Source: Thermoplasmata archaeon
Lineage (GTDB): Archaea > Thermoplasmatota > Thermoplasmata > B31-G17
Assembly: GCA_003649915.1 (NCBI GenBank)
Contig: QMTG01000082.1
Span: forward strand, 1-5,271
Direction: 5' to 3'
DNA length: 5,271 bases
Made by a program: the position numbers and the translations under genes. The notes beneath the pieces are model-generated. The model ran no database searches, was not told the DNA's origin, and saw only the letters and a list, made by a program, of their open reading frames with translations. This document shows positions 1 to 5,271 of this stretch, piece by piece (the stretch's first letter is position 1; each line of letters begins with the position of its first letter).

Positions 1-1749
1 ACTAAGGGGGTTGTCAGGGTTTCTGAGGACACGGAGGTTGTTCTCAAGGAGGAGCCCGTTGGCATTGCCGAGATTGCAAAAACGGGGGTGACCTATGAGG
101 ATATAGGGGGGCTGAAGGAGGAACTGCAGCGGGTCCGAGAAATGATTGAACTTCCGCTCAAGCATCCTGAGCTATTCGAGCGGTTGGGCATTGACCCACC
201 AAAGGGTGTGATCCTTTATGGCCCGCCGGGCACGGGGAAAACGCTCATTGCCAAGGCTGTGGCTAATGAATCAGGTGCGAACTTTTTCGCCATACAGGGG
301 CCGGAAATTATGTCAAAATTTTACGGGCAGAGTGAGGAAAGGCTTAGGGAGAAGTTTGAAGAGGCCGAGAAAAACGCGCCATCCATACTGTTTATTGATG
401 AACTTGATTCCATAGCACCCAAGAGGGACGAGGTGCAGGGCGAGGTTGAAAGGCGCGTGGTCGCTCAGCTTTTGACATTGATGGACGGGCTTAAGGGCAG
501 GGGAAACGTCATTGTGATAGGTGCAACCAACAGAATAGACGCAATAGACCCTGCACTCAGAAGACCTGGAAGGTTCGACCGCGAAATATACATAGGTATT
601 CCTGACAGACAGGGGAGGAAGGAAATCCTGCAGATACATACCCGTGGGATGCCTTTGGCCGAGGATGTTGACCTCGAGCATCTAGCCGATATCACTCACG
701 GGTTTGTCGGCGCAGACCTTGCCGCACTGTGCAGAGAGGCTGCCATGAAGGCTTTGCGCAGATACCTGCCTGAGATTGATCTGGAAAAGCCCATACCTCC
801 CGAGATTCTGGAAAAAATGAGAGTGACAATGGAAGACTTTAAGGAGGCCTTGAAGGATGTGGAGCCAAGCAGCCTCCGTGAGGTGCTTGTTGAAGTGCCC
901 AAGGTTACATGGGATGATGTTGGTGATTTGGAGGAGGTTAAAAAAATCTTAAGGGAGTGTGTTGAACTCCCAATCAAGCACCCAGAGTCTTTTGAAAAGA
1001 CTGGAATTTCTCCACCGAGGGGCGTCCTTCTTTATGGTCCGCCGGGCACGGGAAAAACGCTGTTGGCGAAGGCTGTAGCTAACGAGTCTGAGGCTAATTT
1101 CATATCAATAAAAGGGCCGGAAGTGCTTTCAAAGTGGGTTGGTGAGAGCGAAAAGGCTGTAAGAGAGATATTCAAGAGAGCGAAGCAGGCGGCCCCGTGT
1201 ATTGTGTTCCTAGACGAGATTGATGCCATCGCTCCGAGAAGGGGGAGTTATTTGGGAGAATCTGGGGTGACAGAAAGAATCGTTAATCAGCTTTTAACCT
1301 CAATGGACGGGCTTGAATCCATGGAGGGCGTCTTTGTGATAGGGGCGACAAATCGCCCCGATATTTTAGACCCTGCGTTGTTAAGACCTGGAAGGTTTGA
1401 CCGCCTTGTTTACGTCCCCCCACCGGATAAAGAGGGCAGGCTGAAAATATTGAAGGTGCACACGAAAAACATGCCCTTGGCTGAAGACGTTGACCTTGAA
1501 AACCTAGCCGAGAGAACAGAGGGATACGTGGGTGCAGATATAATGGCTCTATGTCGTGAGGCTGCAATGATGGCACTTAGGGAGGATATAAAAGCTGATA
1601 AGGTTTATATGAAACACTTTGAAAAATCTCTCGAGGTTGTTAAGCCCTCGGTTGATGAGGAAACGGTGAAGTATTATGAAGAACTGAGCAAAATGCTCGG
1701 CATGGGAAAAATTAAAAGGAGGAAAGAGGATTTAGGTTACTATACGTGA
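1..1749 (+). CDS. cdc48: Cdc48/VCP (VAT-like) tandem AAA+ ATPase, 5' partial
   Basis: Double-ring AAA+ unfoldase of the Cdc48/p97/VAT family, which acts in the cytosol, extracting and unfolding proteins by ATP hydrolysis and, in archaea, probably feeding the 20S proteasome. The reading frame is open from base 1, so 582 residues are visible. Family members are about 730-750 residues, so roughly 150 N-terminal residues are missing. Residues 1-28 are the tail of the N-domain. D1 follows, with Walker A GPPGTGKT at 74-81, aromatic pore loop KFYG at about 106-109, Walker B ending IDELD at about 132-136, sensor GATNR, and arginine fingers in RRPGRFDR. D2 has Walker A at 346-353, pore loop KWVG, Walker B LDEID at 404-408, and LRPGRFDR. 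Both ATPase sites look intact. D2 begins WDDVGDLEEV, with GD where family members usually have GG. The C-terminal tail ends in Tyr-Tyr-Thr, resembling a proteasome-docking HbYX motif. The GTG at 88 is internal and not the start. The stop overlaps the ribosome binding site of the next gene. Family assignment is very secure. Confidence 0.97.
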   Translation, partial: TKGVVRVSEDTEVVLKEEPVGIAEIAKTGVTYEDIGGLKEELQRVREMIELPLKHPELFERLGIDPPKGVILYGPPGTGKTLIAKAVANESGANFFAIQGPEIMSKFYGQSEERLREKFEEAEKNAPSILFIDELDSIAPKRDEVQGEVERRVVAQLLTLMDGLKGRGNVIVIGATNRIDAIDPALRRPGRFDREIYIGIPDRQGRKEILQIHTRGMPLAEDVDLEHLADITHGFVGADLAALCREAAMKALRRYLPEIDLEKPIPPEILEKMRVTMEDFKEALKDVEPSSLREVLVEVPKVTWDDVGDLEEVKKILRECVELPIKHPESFEKTGISPPRGVLLYGPPGTGKTLLAKAVANESEANFISIKGPEVLSKWVGESEKAVREIFKRAKQAAPCIVFLDEIDAIAPRRGSYLGESGVTERIVNQLLTSMDGLESMEGVFVIGATNRPDILDPALLRPGRFDRLVYVPPPDKEGRLKILKVHTKNMPLAEDVDLENLAERTEGYVGADIMALCREAAMMALREDIKADKVYMKHFEKSLEVVKPSVDEETVKYYEELSKMLGMGKIKRRKEDLGYYT

Positions 1750-1755
1750 GGTGAT
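1748..1755 (+). promoter_or_regulatory. Shine-Dalgarno site for the PRC-barrel gene
   Basis: GAGGTGAT is an uninterrupted 8-base complement to the archaeal 16S rRNA 3' end (AUCACCUC). It overlaps the last two bases of the cdc48 stop codon. It leaves 5 bases before ATG 1761 but only 2 before GTG 1758, which favours the ATG. The overlap also indicates that cdc48 and the PRC-barrel gene share one transcript. Confidence 0.85.
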
Positions 1756-1760
1756 TTGTG

Positions 1761-2003
1761 ATGAAAAAATTCGCAACAGAACTTAGGGGAAAGACCGTAA
1801 TGACGAACGACGGGCAGATACTGGGTGTGATTGAGAATTTTGTTGTTGACGCAAAGACTGGCGATGTGCATCATGTGCTTATAATGCCTGCGGAGGATAT
1901 TGAGCCTAGGCTCTTCAAAACGGATGCACAGGGCAGGATTGTGCTTCCCTTCAAGAACATGAAAGCAGTGCGTGATGTCGTTGTGATGACACTTGAGGAG
2001 TAA
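1761..2003 (+). CDS. small stand-alone PRC-barrel domain protein (CdpB-like?)
   Basis: An 80-residue protein that is essentially one PRC-barrel, the small beta-barrel fold of photosynthetic reaction centre subunit H and the RNA-processing factor RimM, also found in archaeal CdvA. Visible family features are ELRGKTVMTNDG at residues 7-18, G22 and the beta strand after it, the DAKTGDVHHVLI turn and strand at 30-41, EDIEPR at 45-50, and the closing strand LPFKNMKAVRDVVVM at 62-76. There is no signal peptide, membrane segment or extra domain, so it is probably cytosolic and may work by self-association or partner binding. Small PRC-barrel proteins (CdpB) are FtsZ-linked cell-division factors in haloarchaea. 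Whether this is an orthologue cannot be decided here. ATG 1761 is chosen over GTG 1758 because of Shine-Dalgarno spacing. Two stop codons follow in tandem (TAA TAA). It lies 11 bases after cdc48 and is probably co-transcribed with it. The fold call is strong, the role inferred. Confidence 0.9.
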   Translation: MKKFATELRGKTVMTNDGQILGVIENFVVDAKTGDVHHVLIMPAEDIEPRLFKTDAQGRIVLPFKNMKAVRDVVVMTLEE

Positions 2004-2056
2004 TAAGCCCGTAACGCTCCGAAACTATGGCGGTAAATACTTGCGATTTATAGGAG

Positions 2057-2068
2057 AAAAGTTTATCA
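2057..2068 (+). promoter_or_regulatory. box A (BRE/TATA) promoter of tRNA-Ala and probably glnA
   Basis: The segment AAAAGTTTATCA matches the classical archaeal stable-RNA promoter pattern AAANNTTTATATA at all but one or two positions. It lies about 27 bases upstream of a box B-like TGCA at 2091-2094, the expected distance from TATA centre to transcription start. The tRNA then begins at 2101, leaving a leader of under 10 bases to be removed by RNase P. A second TTTATA at 2047-2052 is less well placed. The T6 run at 2073-2078 lies between box A and the start site and could double as a termination signal for the cdc48 operon, but that is only a guess. Confidence 0.7.
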
Positions 2069-2090
2069 GCAATTTTTTAATGATGTTGTG

Positions 2091-2094
2091 TGCA
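2091..2094 (+). promoter_or_regulatory. box B-like transcription start (TGCA)
   Basis: TGCA fits the pyrimidine-purine initiator (box B, TGC-A/G) seen at start sites of archaeal stable RNA genes. It lies 7-10 bases before the mature tRNA 5' end and at the right distance from the box A at 2057-2068. The exact start base cannot be read from sequence alone. Confidence 0.5.
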
Positions 2095-2100
2095 CGATAT

Positions 2101-2174
2101 GGGCCCATAGATCAGCCCGGAAGATCGCCGCCTTCGCAAGGCGGAGGGCGCGGGTTCAAATCCCGCTGGGTCCA
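2101..2174 (+). tRNA. tRNA-Ala (anticodon CGC)
   Basis: A complete cloverleaf can be folded by hand. The acceptor stem pairs 2101-2107 with 2167-2173 (7 bp). Its third pair is G-U, the G3:U70 wobble recognised by alanyl-tRNA synthetase. U8 and A9 follow. The D stem GATC/GATC pairs 2110-2113 with 2123-2126, around a loop with adjacent GG. The anticodon stem pairs 2128-2132 with 2140-2144 without mismatch. The loop TTCGCAA has anticodon CGC at 2135-2137, reading GCG alanine codons. The variable loop has 5 bases (2145-2149). The T stem pairs 2150-2154 with 2162-2166, with loop TTCAAAT. The discriminator is A2174, and CCA is not encoded after it. There is no intron. Its own promoter lies just upstream, and glnA follows after 38 bases. 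Confidence 0.97.
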
Positions 2175-2197
2175 TGACATTGCTTGGTAAGCATATT

Positions 2198-2204
2198 GGG
2201 AGGG
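2198..2204 (+). promoter_or_regulatory. Shine-Dalgarno site for glnA
   Basis: GGGAGGG contains GGAGG (2199-2203), complementary to the 16S 3' end. It lies 9 bases before TTG 2213, a workable spacing. It is 24 bases before ATG 2228, which is too far, and downstream of ATG 2174, where it cannot serve. It is therefore the main reason for choosing TTG 2213 as the glnA start. Confidence 0.7.
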
Positions 2205-2212
2205 AGAACGGA

Positions 2213-3538
2213 TTGAACGAAGACGAAATGTTTGAGGTTGTGGAAAGAGAAGGCGTTAGGTTCATACAGATGCAGTTCACAGATATACTTGGTGGTGTGA
2301 AAACGGTTACCATACCCGTGGATAAATTCGGCGATGCATTGGACAGAGGTGTGATCTTTGACGGCTCCTCCATCGTCGGATATGCAACAATTGAAGAGTC
2401 TGATATGCGACTGCAGCCCGATATCAACACATTTCTTATTCTTCCGTGGACTGAAGGAAGGTTAAAAACTGCAAGAATATTGTGTAATGTTTACTATTCG
2501 AGCGGTAAAAGGTTTGAAGGCGATCCAAGGCTAGTACTTGAGAGGATTATGGGAAAAGCGAAAAATATGGGGTATGTTTACTGCACGGGTCCCGAGTTTG
2601 AGTTCTTTCTATTCAAGCTTGATGAACGGGGTAATCCAACCACAATAACGGAGGATTATGGCGGATATTTTGACCTCATGCCCCTTGATGAAGGAGAGGT
2701 TGTTAGAAAGGAGATAGTGAATTATGCAAACATGCTAGGGTTTGATGCAGAGGCTTCGCATCACGAGGTCGCTGGAGGACAGCACGAAGTGGACATAAGG
2801 TATGCCGATGCCCTGACAACAGCGGATAGAATAGTACTCCTGAAACATTTAATTAAGACTGTAGCCCTGATGCACAACCTCCACGCCTCCTTCATGCCCA
2901 AGCCTGTGTTTGGGGTGAACGGCAACGGCATGCACGTGCATCAATCACTCATCACACTCGATGGCAAAAACGCCTTTTACGATCCGAATGGCAAGTACGA
3001 GTTAAGCGATACAGCCTACTATTTCCTTGGAGGGCTGCTTAAATACGCAAGGGAAACATGCGCCATTCTAGCGTCTTGGGTTAACTCTTATAAGCGACTC
3101 GTTCCCGGGTATGAGGCCCCCGTCTACGTCTCATGGGCTAACAGAAACAGGAGCGCACTTGTGCGTGTGCCGGCGGGAAGGGGGATGAGCACAAGGTTTG
3201 AGATGAGAAACCCTGACCCTGCAGGAAACCCATACCTCCAGTTTTCCGTCATGCTTGCTTCTGGTCTCAAGGGTATTGAAGAAAAAATCATCCCCCCGGA
3301 GCCTGTTGAGAAGGATATATATAAACTGAGCCCTGGTGAGAGAAAGAAACTTGGCATTGAGAAACTTCCTGAAAGCCTTGGAGAGGCTCTCGAAGTAATG
3401 AGCCAGAGCGAACTTATGAGGGAAACGCTAGGCGACCATATATTTACCCATTTTCTGCATATAAAGACGATGGAATGGGAAGAATATAGGGCGCAGGTCA
3501 CGCAGTGGGAAATTGATAAGTTTCTTCCAATACTTTAA
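2213..3538 (+). CDS. glnA: glutamine synthetase, type I (alpha-like)
   Basis: Cytosolic glutamine synthetase (glutamate + ammonia + ATP to glutamine), the main ammonia-assimilating step, normally a dodecamer. From TTG 2213 it has 441 residues, typical for archaeal and GSI-alpha enzymes and shorter than the adenylylated GSI-beta form (about 470). The N-terminal beta-grasp contains FTDILGGVK (22-30) and DGSSI (50-54). The catalytic domain has metal-binding GPEFEFF (126-132), HHEVAGGQHEVD (183-194), ATP/metal motif GNGMHVHQS (237-245), NSYKRLVPGYEAP (291-303) with flap Glu301, and RFEMRNPDP (328-336). Around 367-378, KDIYKLSPGERK resembles the alpha-type segment rather than the beta adenylylation loop, so covalent regulation is unlikely. 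Thr59 occupies the position of the B. subtilis feedback Arg62. ATG 2174 is rejected as start because its A is the tRNA discriminator base. ATG 2228 (436 residues) is the other option. No separate promoter is visible. Identity is very secure, the start less so. Confidence 0.96.
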   Translation: MNEDEMFEVVEREGVRFIQMQFTDILGGVKTVTIPVDKFGDALDRGVIFDGSSIVGYATIEESDMRLQPDINTFLILPWTEGRLKTARILCNVYYSSGKRFEGDPRLVLERIMGKAKNMGYVYCTGPEFEFFLFKLDERGNPTTITEDYGGYFDLMPLDEGEVVRKEIVNYANMLGFDAEASHHEVAGGQHEVDIRYADALTTADRIVLLKHLIKTVALMHNLHASFMPKPVFGVNGNGMHVHQSLITLDGKNAFYDPNGKYELSDTAYYFLGGLLKYARETCAILASWVNSYKRLVPGYEAPVYVSWANRNRSALVRVPAGRGMSTRFEMRNPDPAGNPYLQFSVMLASGLKGIEEKIIPPEPVEKDIYKLSPGERKKLGIEKLPESLGEALEVMSQSELMRETLGDHIFTHFLHIKTMEWEEYRAQVTQWEIDKFLPIL

Positions 3539-3545
3539 TGCAGCC

Positions 3546-4355
3546 ATGAGTGGAAAAAGCCCAGCAAAGTTTTCCAAAACGTTGGGCATTGATGTCGGTG
3601 GAACGAACACAGATATTGTTATTTTTGATTCAAGCACGGGAAAATTCTCGCATGTTAAGAGCATGTCCACGCGAGATTTTGTGAAAAACCCGAGTGTGAT
3701 TGGTGAACTAGCGCACAAGTACTGTGCCGACGCTATAGGTCTGGGAATCGCTGCATGGTTTAGTAAGGGTGAGATTATACACTCACCCCACCTTCCCGTT
3801 GAAGAACTAAGATTCGATTTTTCCCTTCCATTGTTCATGGACAATGATGCAAACTGCTTTGCTATATATTCCCACAGTATTTTTCCTTTTGATAACATCC
3901 TAGCAGTAACAATAGGCACGGGGATAGGCTGCGGGCTAATAATAAATGGGAAACTGTATAGGGGACGAGGTCTTGCCTGTGAAATCGGGCACTGGGTTGT
4001 TGGGCGTGAGGGAGTTGAGTGCAAATGCGGCGGTCTCGACCATCTTGAGTGTTATTTTAGTGGATGGGGTATTAGGCGCATATATGGAGTGGATGCAAAA
4101 ACACTTGCAAAAACACAAGACCTCCATAAAATTCCCGAGTTTGATATTCTTTGCATGGCGCTTTCAAATGCGGTTAAGATTTTAGACCCTGATGCCGTGG
4201 TTATTGGTGGAAGAATAGGCGGAGAGTTGAGGGAAGATTTGCTCAAGGCGAGAATTATGGTTAATCTGAAGAGAGGTTTTAACCCGATTATTAAAGTTTT
4301 AAAGGATCCGCTCGCCGCAGCAAAGGGCGCATCGCTTCTCCCGTTCAAAGGGTAG
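3546..4355 (+). CDS. ROK-family sugar kinase-like protein, compact form
   Basis: A 269-residue ROK-fold protein, probably an ATP-dependent sugar or amino-sugar kinase in the cytosol; the substrate cannot be told. Motifs in order: phosphate-1 loop GIDVGGTNTD (14-23), DNDAN (99-103) with likely catalytic Asp101, phosphate-2 loop TIGTGIGCG (122-130), sugar-site CEIGH (145-149) with Glu146 and His149, the zinc motif CKCGGLDHLE (159-168), and the adenosine-side VIGGRIGG (219-226). Two oddities stand out. The usual CxCGxxGCxE zinc motif has D for G and His166 for the third Cys. The helical stretch between the zinc motif and LDPDAVVIGG is about 25-30 residues shorter than in typical 300-320-residue ROK proteins. 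There is no N-terminal HTH, so it is not a NagC/XylR-type regulator. ATG 3546 is chosen because it lies just before the first conserved strand and 7 bases after the glnA stop. No Shine-Dalgarno is evident, suggesting translational coupling. TTG 3513 (280 residues, overlapping glnA) is an alternative. Confidence 0.88.
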   Translation: MSGKSPAKFSKTLGIDVGGTNTDIVIFDSSTGKFSHVKSMSTRDFVKNPSVIGELAHKYCADAIGLGIAAWFSKGEIIHSPHLPVEELRFDFSLPLFMDNDANCFAIYSHSIFPFDNILAVTIGTGIGCGLIINGKLYRGRGLACEIGHWVVGREGVECKCGGLDHLECYFSGWGIRRIYGVDAKTLAKTQDLHKIPEFDILCMALSNAVKILDPDAVVIGGRIGGELREDLLKARIMVNLKRGFNPIIKVLKDPLAAAKGASLLPFKG

Positions 4356-4360
4356 GCAAT

Positions 4361-4369
4361 TTTTTATCA
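4361..4369 (+). promoter_or_regulatory. TATA-like element, putative leaderless promoter of rtcA
   Basis: TTTTTATCA lies between the ROK stop and rtcA. Its TTTATCA core (4363-4369) is identical to the core of the tRNA-Ala box A. Placing the start 26-30 bases downstream, as at the tRNA promoter, puts it at about 4390-4393, on or just before the rtcA ATG. Together with the absence of a Shine-Dalgarno this predicts a leaderless mRNA. The T-run may also help end the upstream transcript. The spacer is only 37 bases and the evidence is short AT-rich sequence. Confidence 0.45.
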
Positions 4370-4392
4370 TGGATTGTGCAATACGGTAGCGT

Positions 4393-5271
4393 ATGATACG
4401 AATTGATGGGTCATACGGGGAGGGCGGAGGGCAAATACTGAGAACTGCAGTATCGCTGGCGGGAGTATTTGGCGAGAGCATTGAGGTGTACAACATAAGG
4501 GCTGGTAGACCTAACCCTGGCTTAAGGAAACAGCATATGACTGCTATCAGGGTCGTTTCCGAGATATGCAATGGAGATGTGGAGGGGCTTTCTGAGGGGT
4601 CGAAAACCATCAGATTTTACCCTGGTGAGGTTAGGGGCGGTAACTTTGTATTCGACATAGGGACTGCAGGGAGTGTATCGCTGGTCATTCAGGCTTTTCT
4701 TCCTGTGGTTGTGGCACATGGAAAGGAATGTAGGGTTGTTTTGCGCGGAGGAACAGACGTTAAATGGGCTCCACCCATTGACTATATTCGGCACGTTTTT
4801 ATTCCAGTCTTGGAAAAGATGGGCATAAGGGTTGATGTGGATGTTAGGAGGAGGGGATATTATCCTGTGGGGGGAGGGGAGGTTTTGATTAGTGTGCATC
4901 GGTGCGATATACATGGCGTTTCCATCAATGAAAAGGGGGATATGCTGGGGGTAGTTGGCTTTATCAATCTATCCAGACTTTCTGAGGATGTTGTCAGGAG
5001 ACTTAAACACTCAATATCTCTATCTATGCTGAAATATGAACTTGGAGACGTTGAGTTTCACGTGGAGAGAGCAAGTGCTCTCAGCCCAGGGATTGGTGCA
5101 GTACTCGTAGCCAAGTATGCGAAAACACTGCTTGGCTCTGCAGGAGTGGGAGAAAAAGGGCTGAGGGCAGAAGTTCTTGGAAAAAACATAGCAAGATCAT
5201 TAATTGAAGAGGTAAATGGGTGTGGCACACTTGATGTTTATATGTGCGACCAGATCATGCCCTATATGGCT
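4393..5271 (+). CDS. rtcA: RNA 3'-terminal phosphate cyclase, 3' partial
   Basis: RtcA converts a 3'-phosphate at RNA ends to a 2',3'-cyclic phosphate using ATP, through an enzyme-AMP (histidyl) intermediate. Such ends are substrates for RtcB-type ligation in tRNA splicing and RNA repair. The window shows 293 residues of an expected 335-345. Family motifs run in order: DGSYGEGGGQILR (5-17), NIRAGRPNPGLRKQH (34-48), FDIGTAGS (87-94), GGTDVKWAPP (119-128) and RRRGYYPVGGGEV (152-164). A smaller inserted subdomain of weaker conservation follows, then VYMCDQIMPYMA near the window end. That last segment matches the EYLADQ...P region of bacterial RtcA, where Tyr is normal. The catalytic His lies further on, outside the window, so catalytic competence cannot be judged. 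The start is ATG 4393. An in-frame TAG at 4387-4389 excludes longer forms, and no Shine-Dalgarno is visible. The conserved sequence sets it apart from the inactive Rcl1 branch, but not with certainty. Confidence 0.94.
   Translation, partial: MIRIDGSYGEGGGQILRTAVSLAGVFGESIEVYNIRAGRPNPGLRKQHMTAIRVVSEICNGDVEGLSEGSKTIRFYPGEVRGGNFVFDIGTAGSVSLVIQAFLPVVVAHGKECRVVLRGGTDVKWAPPIDYIRHVFIPVLEKMGIRVDVDVRRRGYYPVGGGEVLISVHRCDIHGVSINEKGDMLGVVGFINLSRLSEDVVRRLKHSISLSMLKYELGDVEFHVERASALSPGIGAVLVAKYAKTLLGSAGVGEKGLRAEVLGKNIARSLIEEVNGCGTLDVYMCDQIMPYMA

Noticed and set aside
88..90. GTG 88 as the start of the AAA+ gene
   Set aside because: The frame is open back to base 1 and the upstream residues read as the end of a Cdc48 N-domain running into VTYEDIGG, so the gene is simply cut by the window edge.
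220..1060. Near-identical DNA at 220-243 and 1036-1059, a possible repeat
   Set aside because: These are the Walker A motifs of D1 and D2 in one tandem-ATPase gene, so the similarity comes from ancient domain duplication and functional constraint.
1758..1760. GTG 1758 as the PRC-barrel start
   Set aside because: Only 2 bases separate it from the Shine-Dalgarno, while ATG 1761 has 5. The difference is one residue.
1993..2190. 65-residue + strand reading frame across the intergenic region and tRNA
   Set aside because: It overlaps the end of the PRC-barrel gene and the whole tRNA, and its protein resembles nothing.
2160..2215. tRNA-Ala 3' end as an integration (att) site
   Set aside because: No integrase, no downstream repeat of the tRNA end and no foreign-looking genes are visible. 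glnA follows directly.
3428..4024. 198-residue minus-strand open frame opposite glnA and the ROK gene
   Set aside because: It is antisense to two genes with conserved motifs and has low-complexity Pro/Ser-rich content typical of a shadow frame. The other minus-strand frames are rejected for the same reason.
4415..4435. G-rich run near the rtcA start, and another at 4869-4882, as possible G-quadruplexes
   Set aside because: They encode the conserved Gly-rich RtcA motifs GEGGGQ and VGGGE, and neither has four clean runs of three or more G at short spacing.
5233..5268. Tyr283 of RtcA (VYMCDQ) seen as replacement of the catalytic His
   Set aside because: The bacterial enzyme has Tyr here too (EYLADQ). 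Its catalytic His lies about 25-30 residues later, beyond the window, so nothing is known to be missing.

Overview
The window looks like ordinary chromosomal sequence from an archaeon, most likely a euryarchaeote in the broad sense. A Thermoplasmatota-like or related lineage is only a guess. The evidence is a tandem-ATPase Cdc48/VAT protein with archaeal character, a stand-alone small PRC-barrel protein, a tRNA gene without an encoded CCA end and with a box A/box B promoter, a 441-residue alpha-type glutamine synthetase, an archaeal-style RtcA, and Shine-Dalgarno sites complementary to the archaeal 16S 3' end. All genes are on the + strand and tightly packed, and there is no gene-free stretch over 100 bases.

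Layout. 1-1749: the 3' part of a cdc48/VCP-type AAA+ ATPase gene, whose 5' end lies outside the window. 1761-2003: an 80-residue PRC-barrel protein, whose near-perfect Shine-Dalgarno overlaps the cdc48 stop codon, so the two form an operon. 2004-2100: a 97-base intergenic region with a convincing archaeal promoter. 2101-2174: tRNA-Ala(CGC). 2213-3538: glutamine synthetase glnA, probably starting at a TTG behind a strong Shine-Dalgarno. It has no visible promoter of its own, so it is probably transcribed through the tRNA. 3546-4355: a compact ROK-family sugar kinase-like protein, 7 bases after glnA. 4356-4392: a short spacer with a TATA-like element placed for a leaderless transcript. 4393-5271: rtcA, RNA 3'-terminal phosphate cyclase, cut off by the window end before its catalytic histidine.

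Functional themes are protein unfolding and proteasome feeding (Cdc48), a small PRC-barrel protein of a type linked to archaeal cell division, translation (tRNA-Ala), nitrogen assimilation (GlnA), sugar phosphorylation (ROK) and RNA end chemistry (RtcA). I see no mobile element, CRISPR array, toxin or defence module, and nothing that amounts to a new system. The points worth a second look are the tRNA-glnA arrangement, the Thr at the glutamine-feedback Arg position of GlnA, the altered zinc motif and short helical region of the ROK protein, the HbYX-like end of Cdc48, and the cdc48/PRC-barrel pairing.
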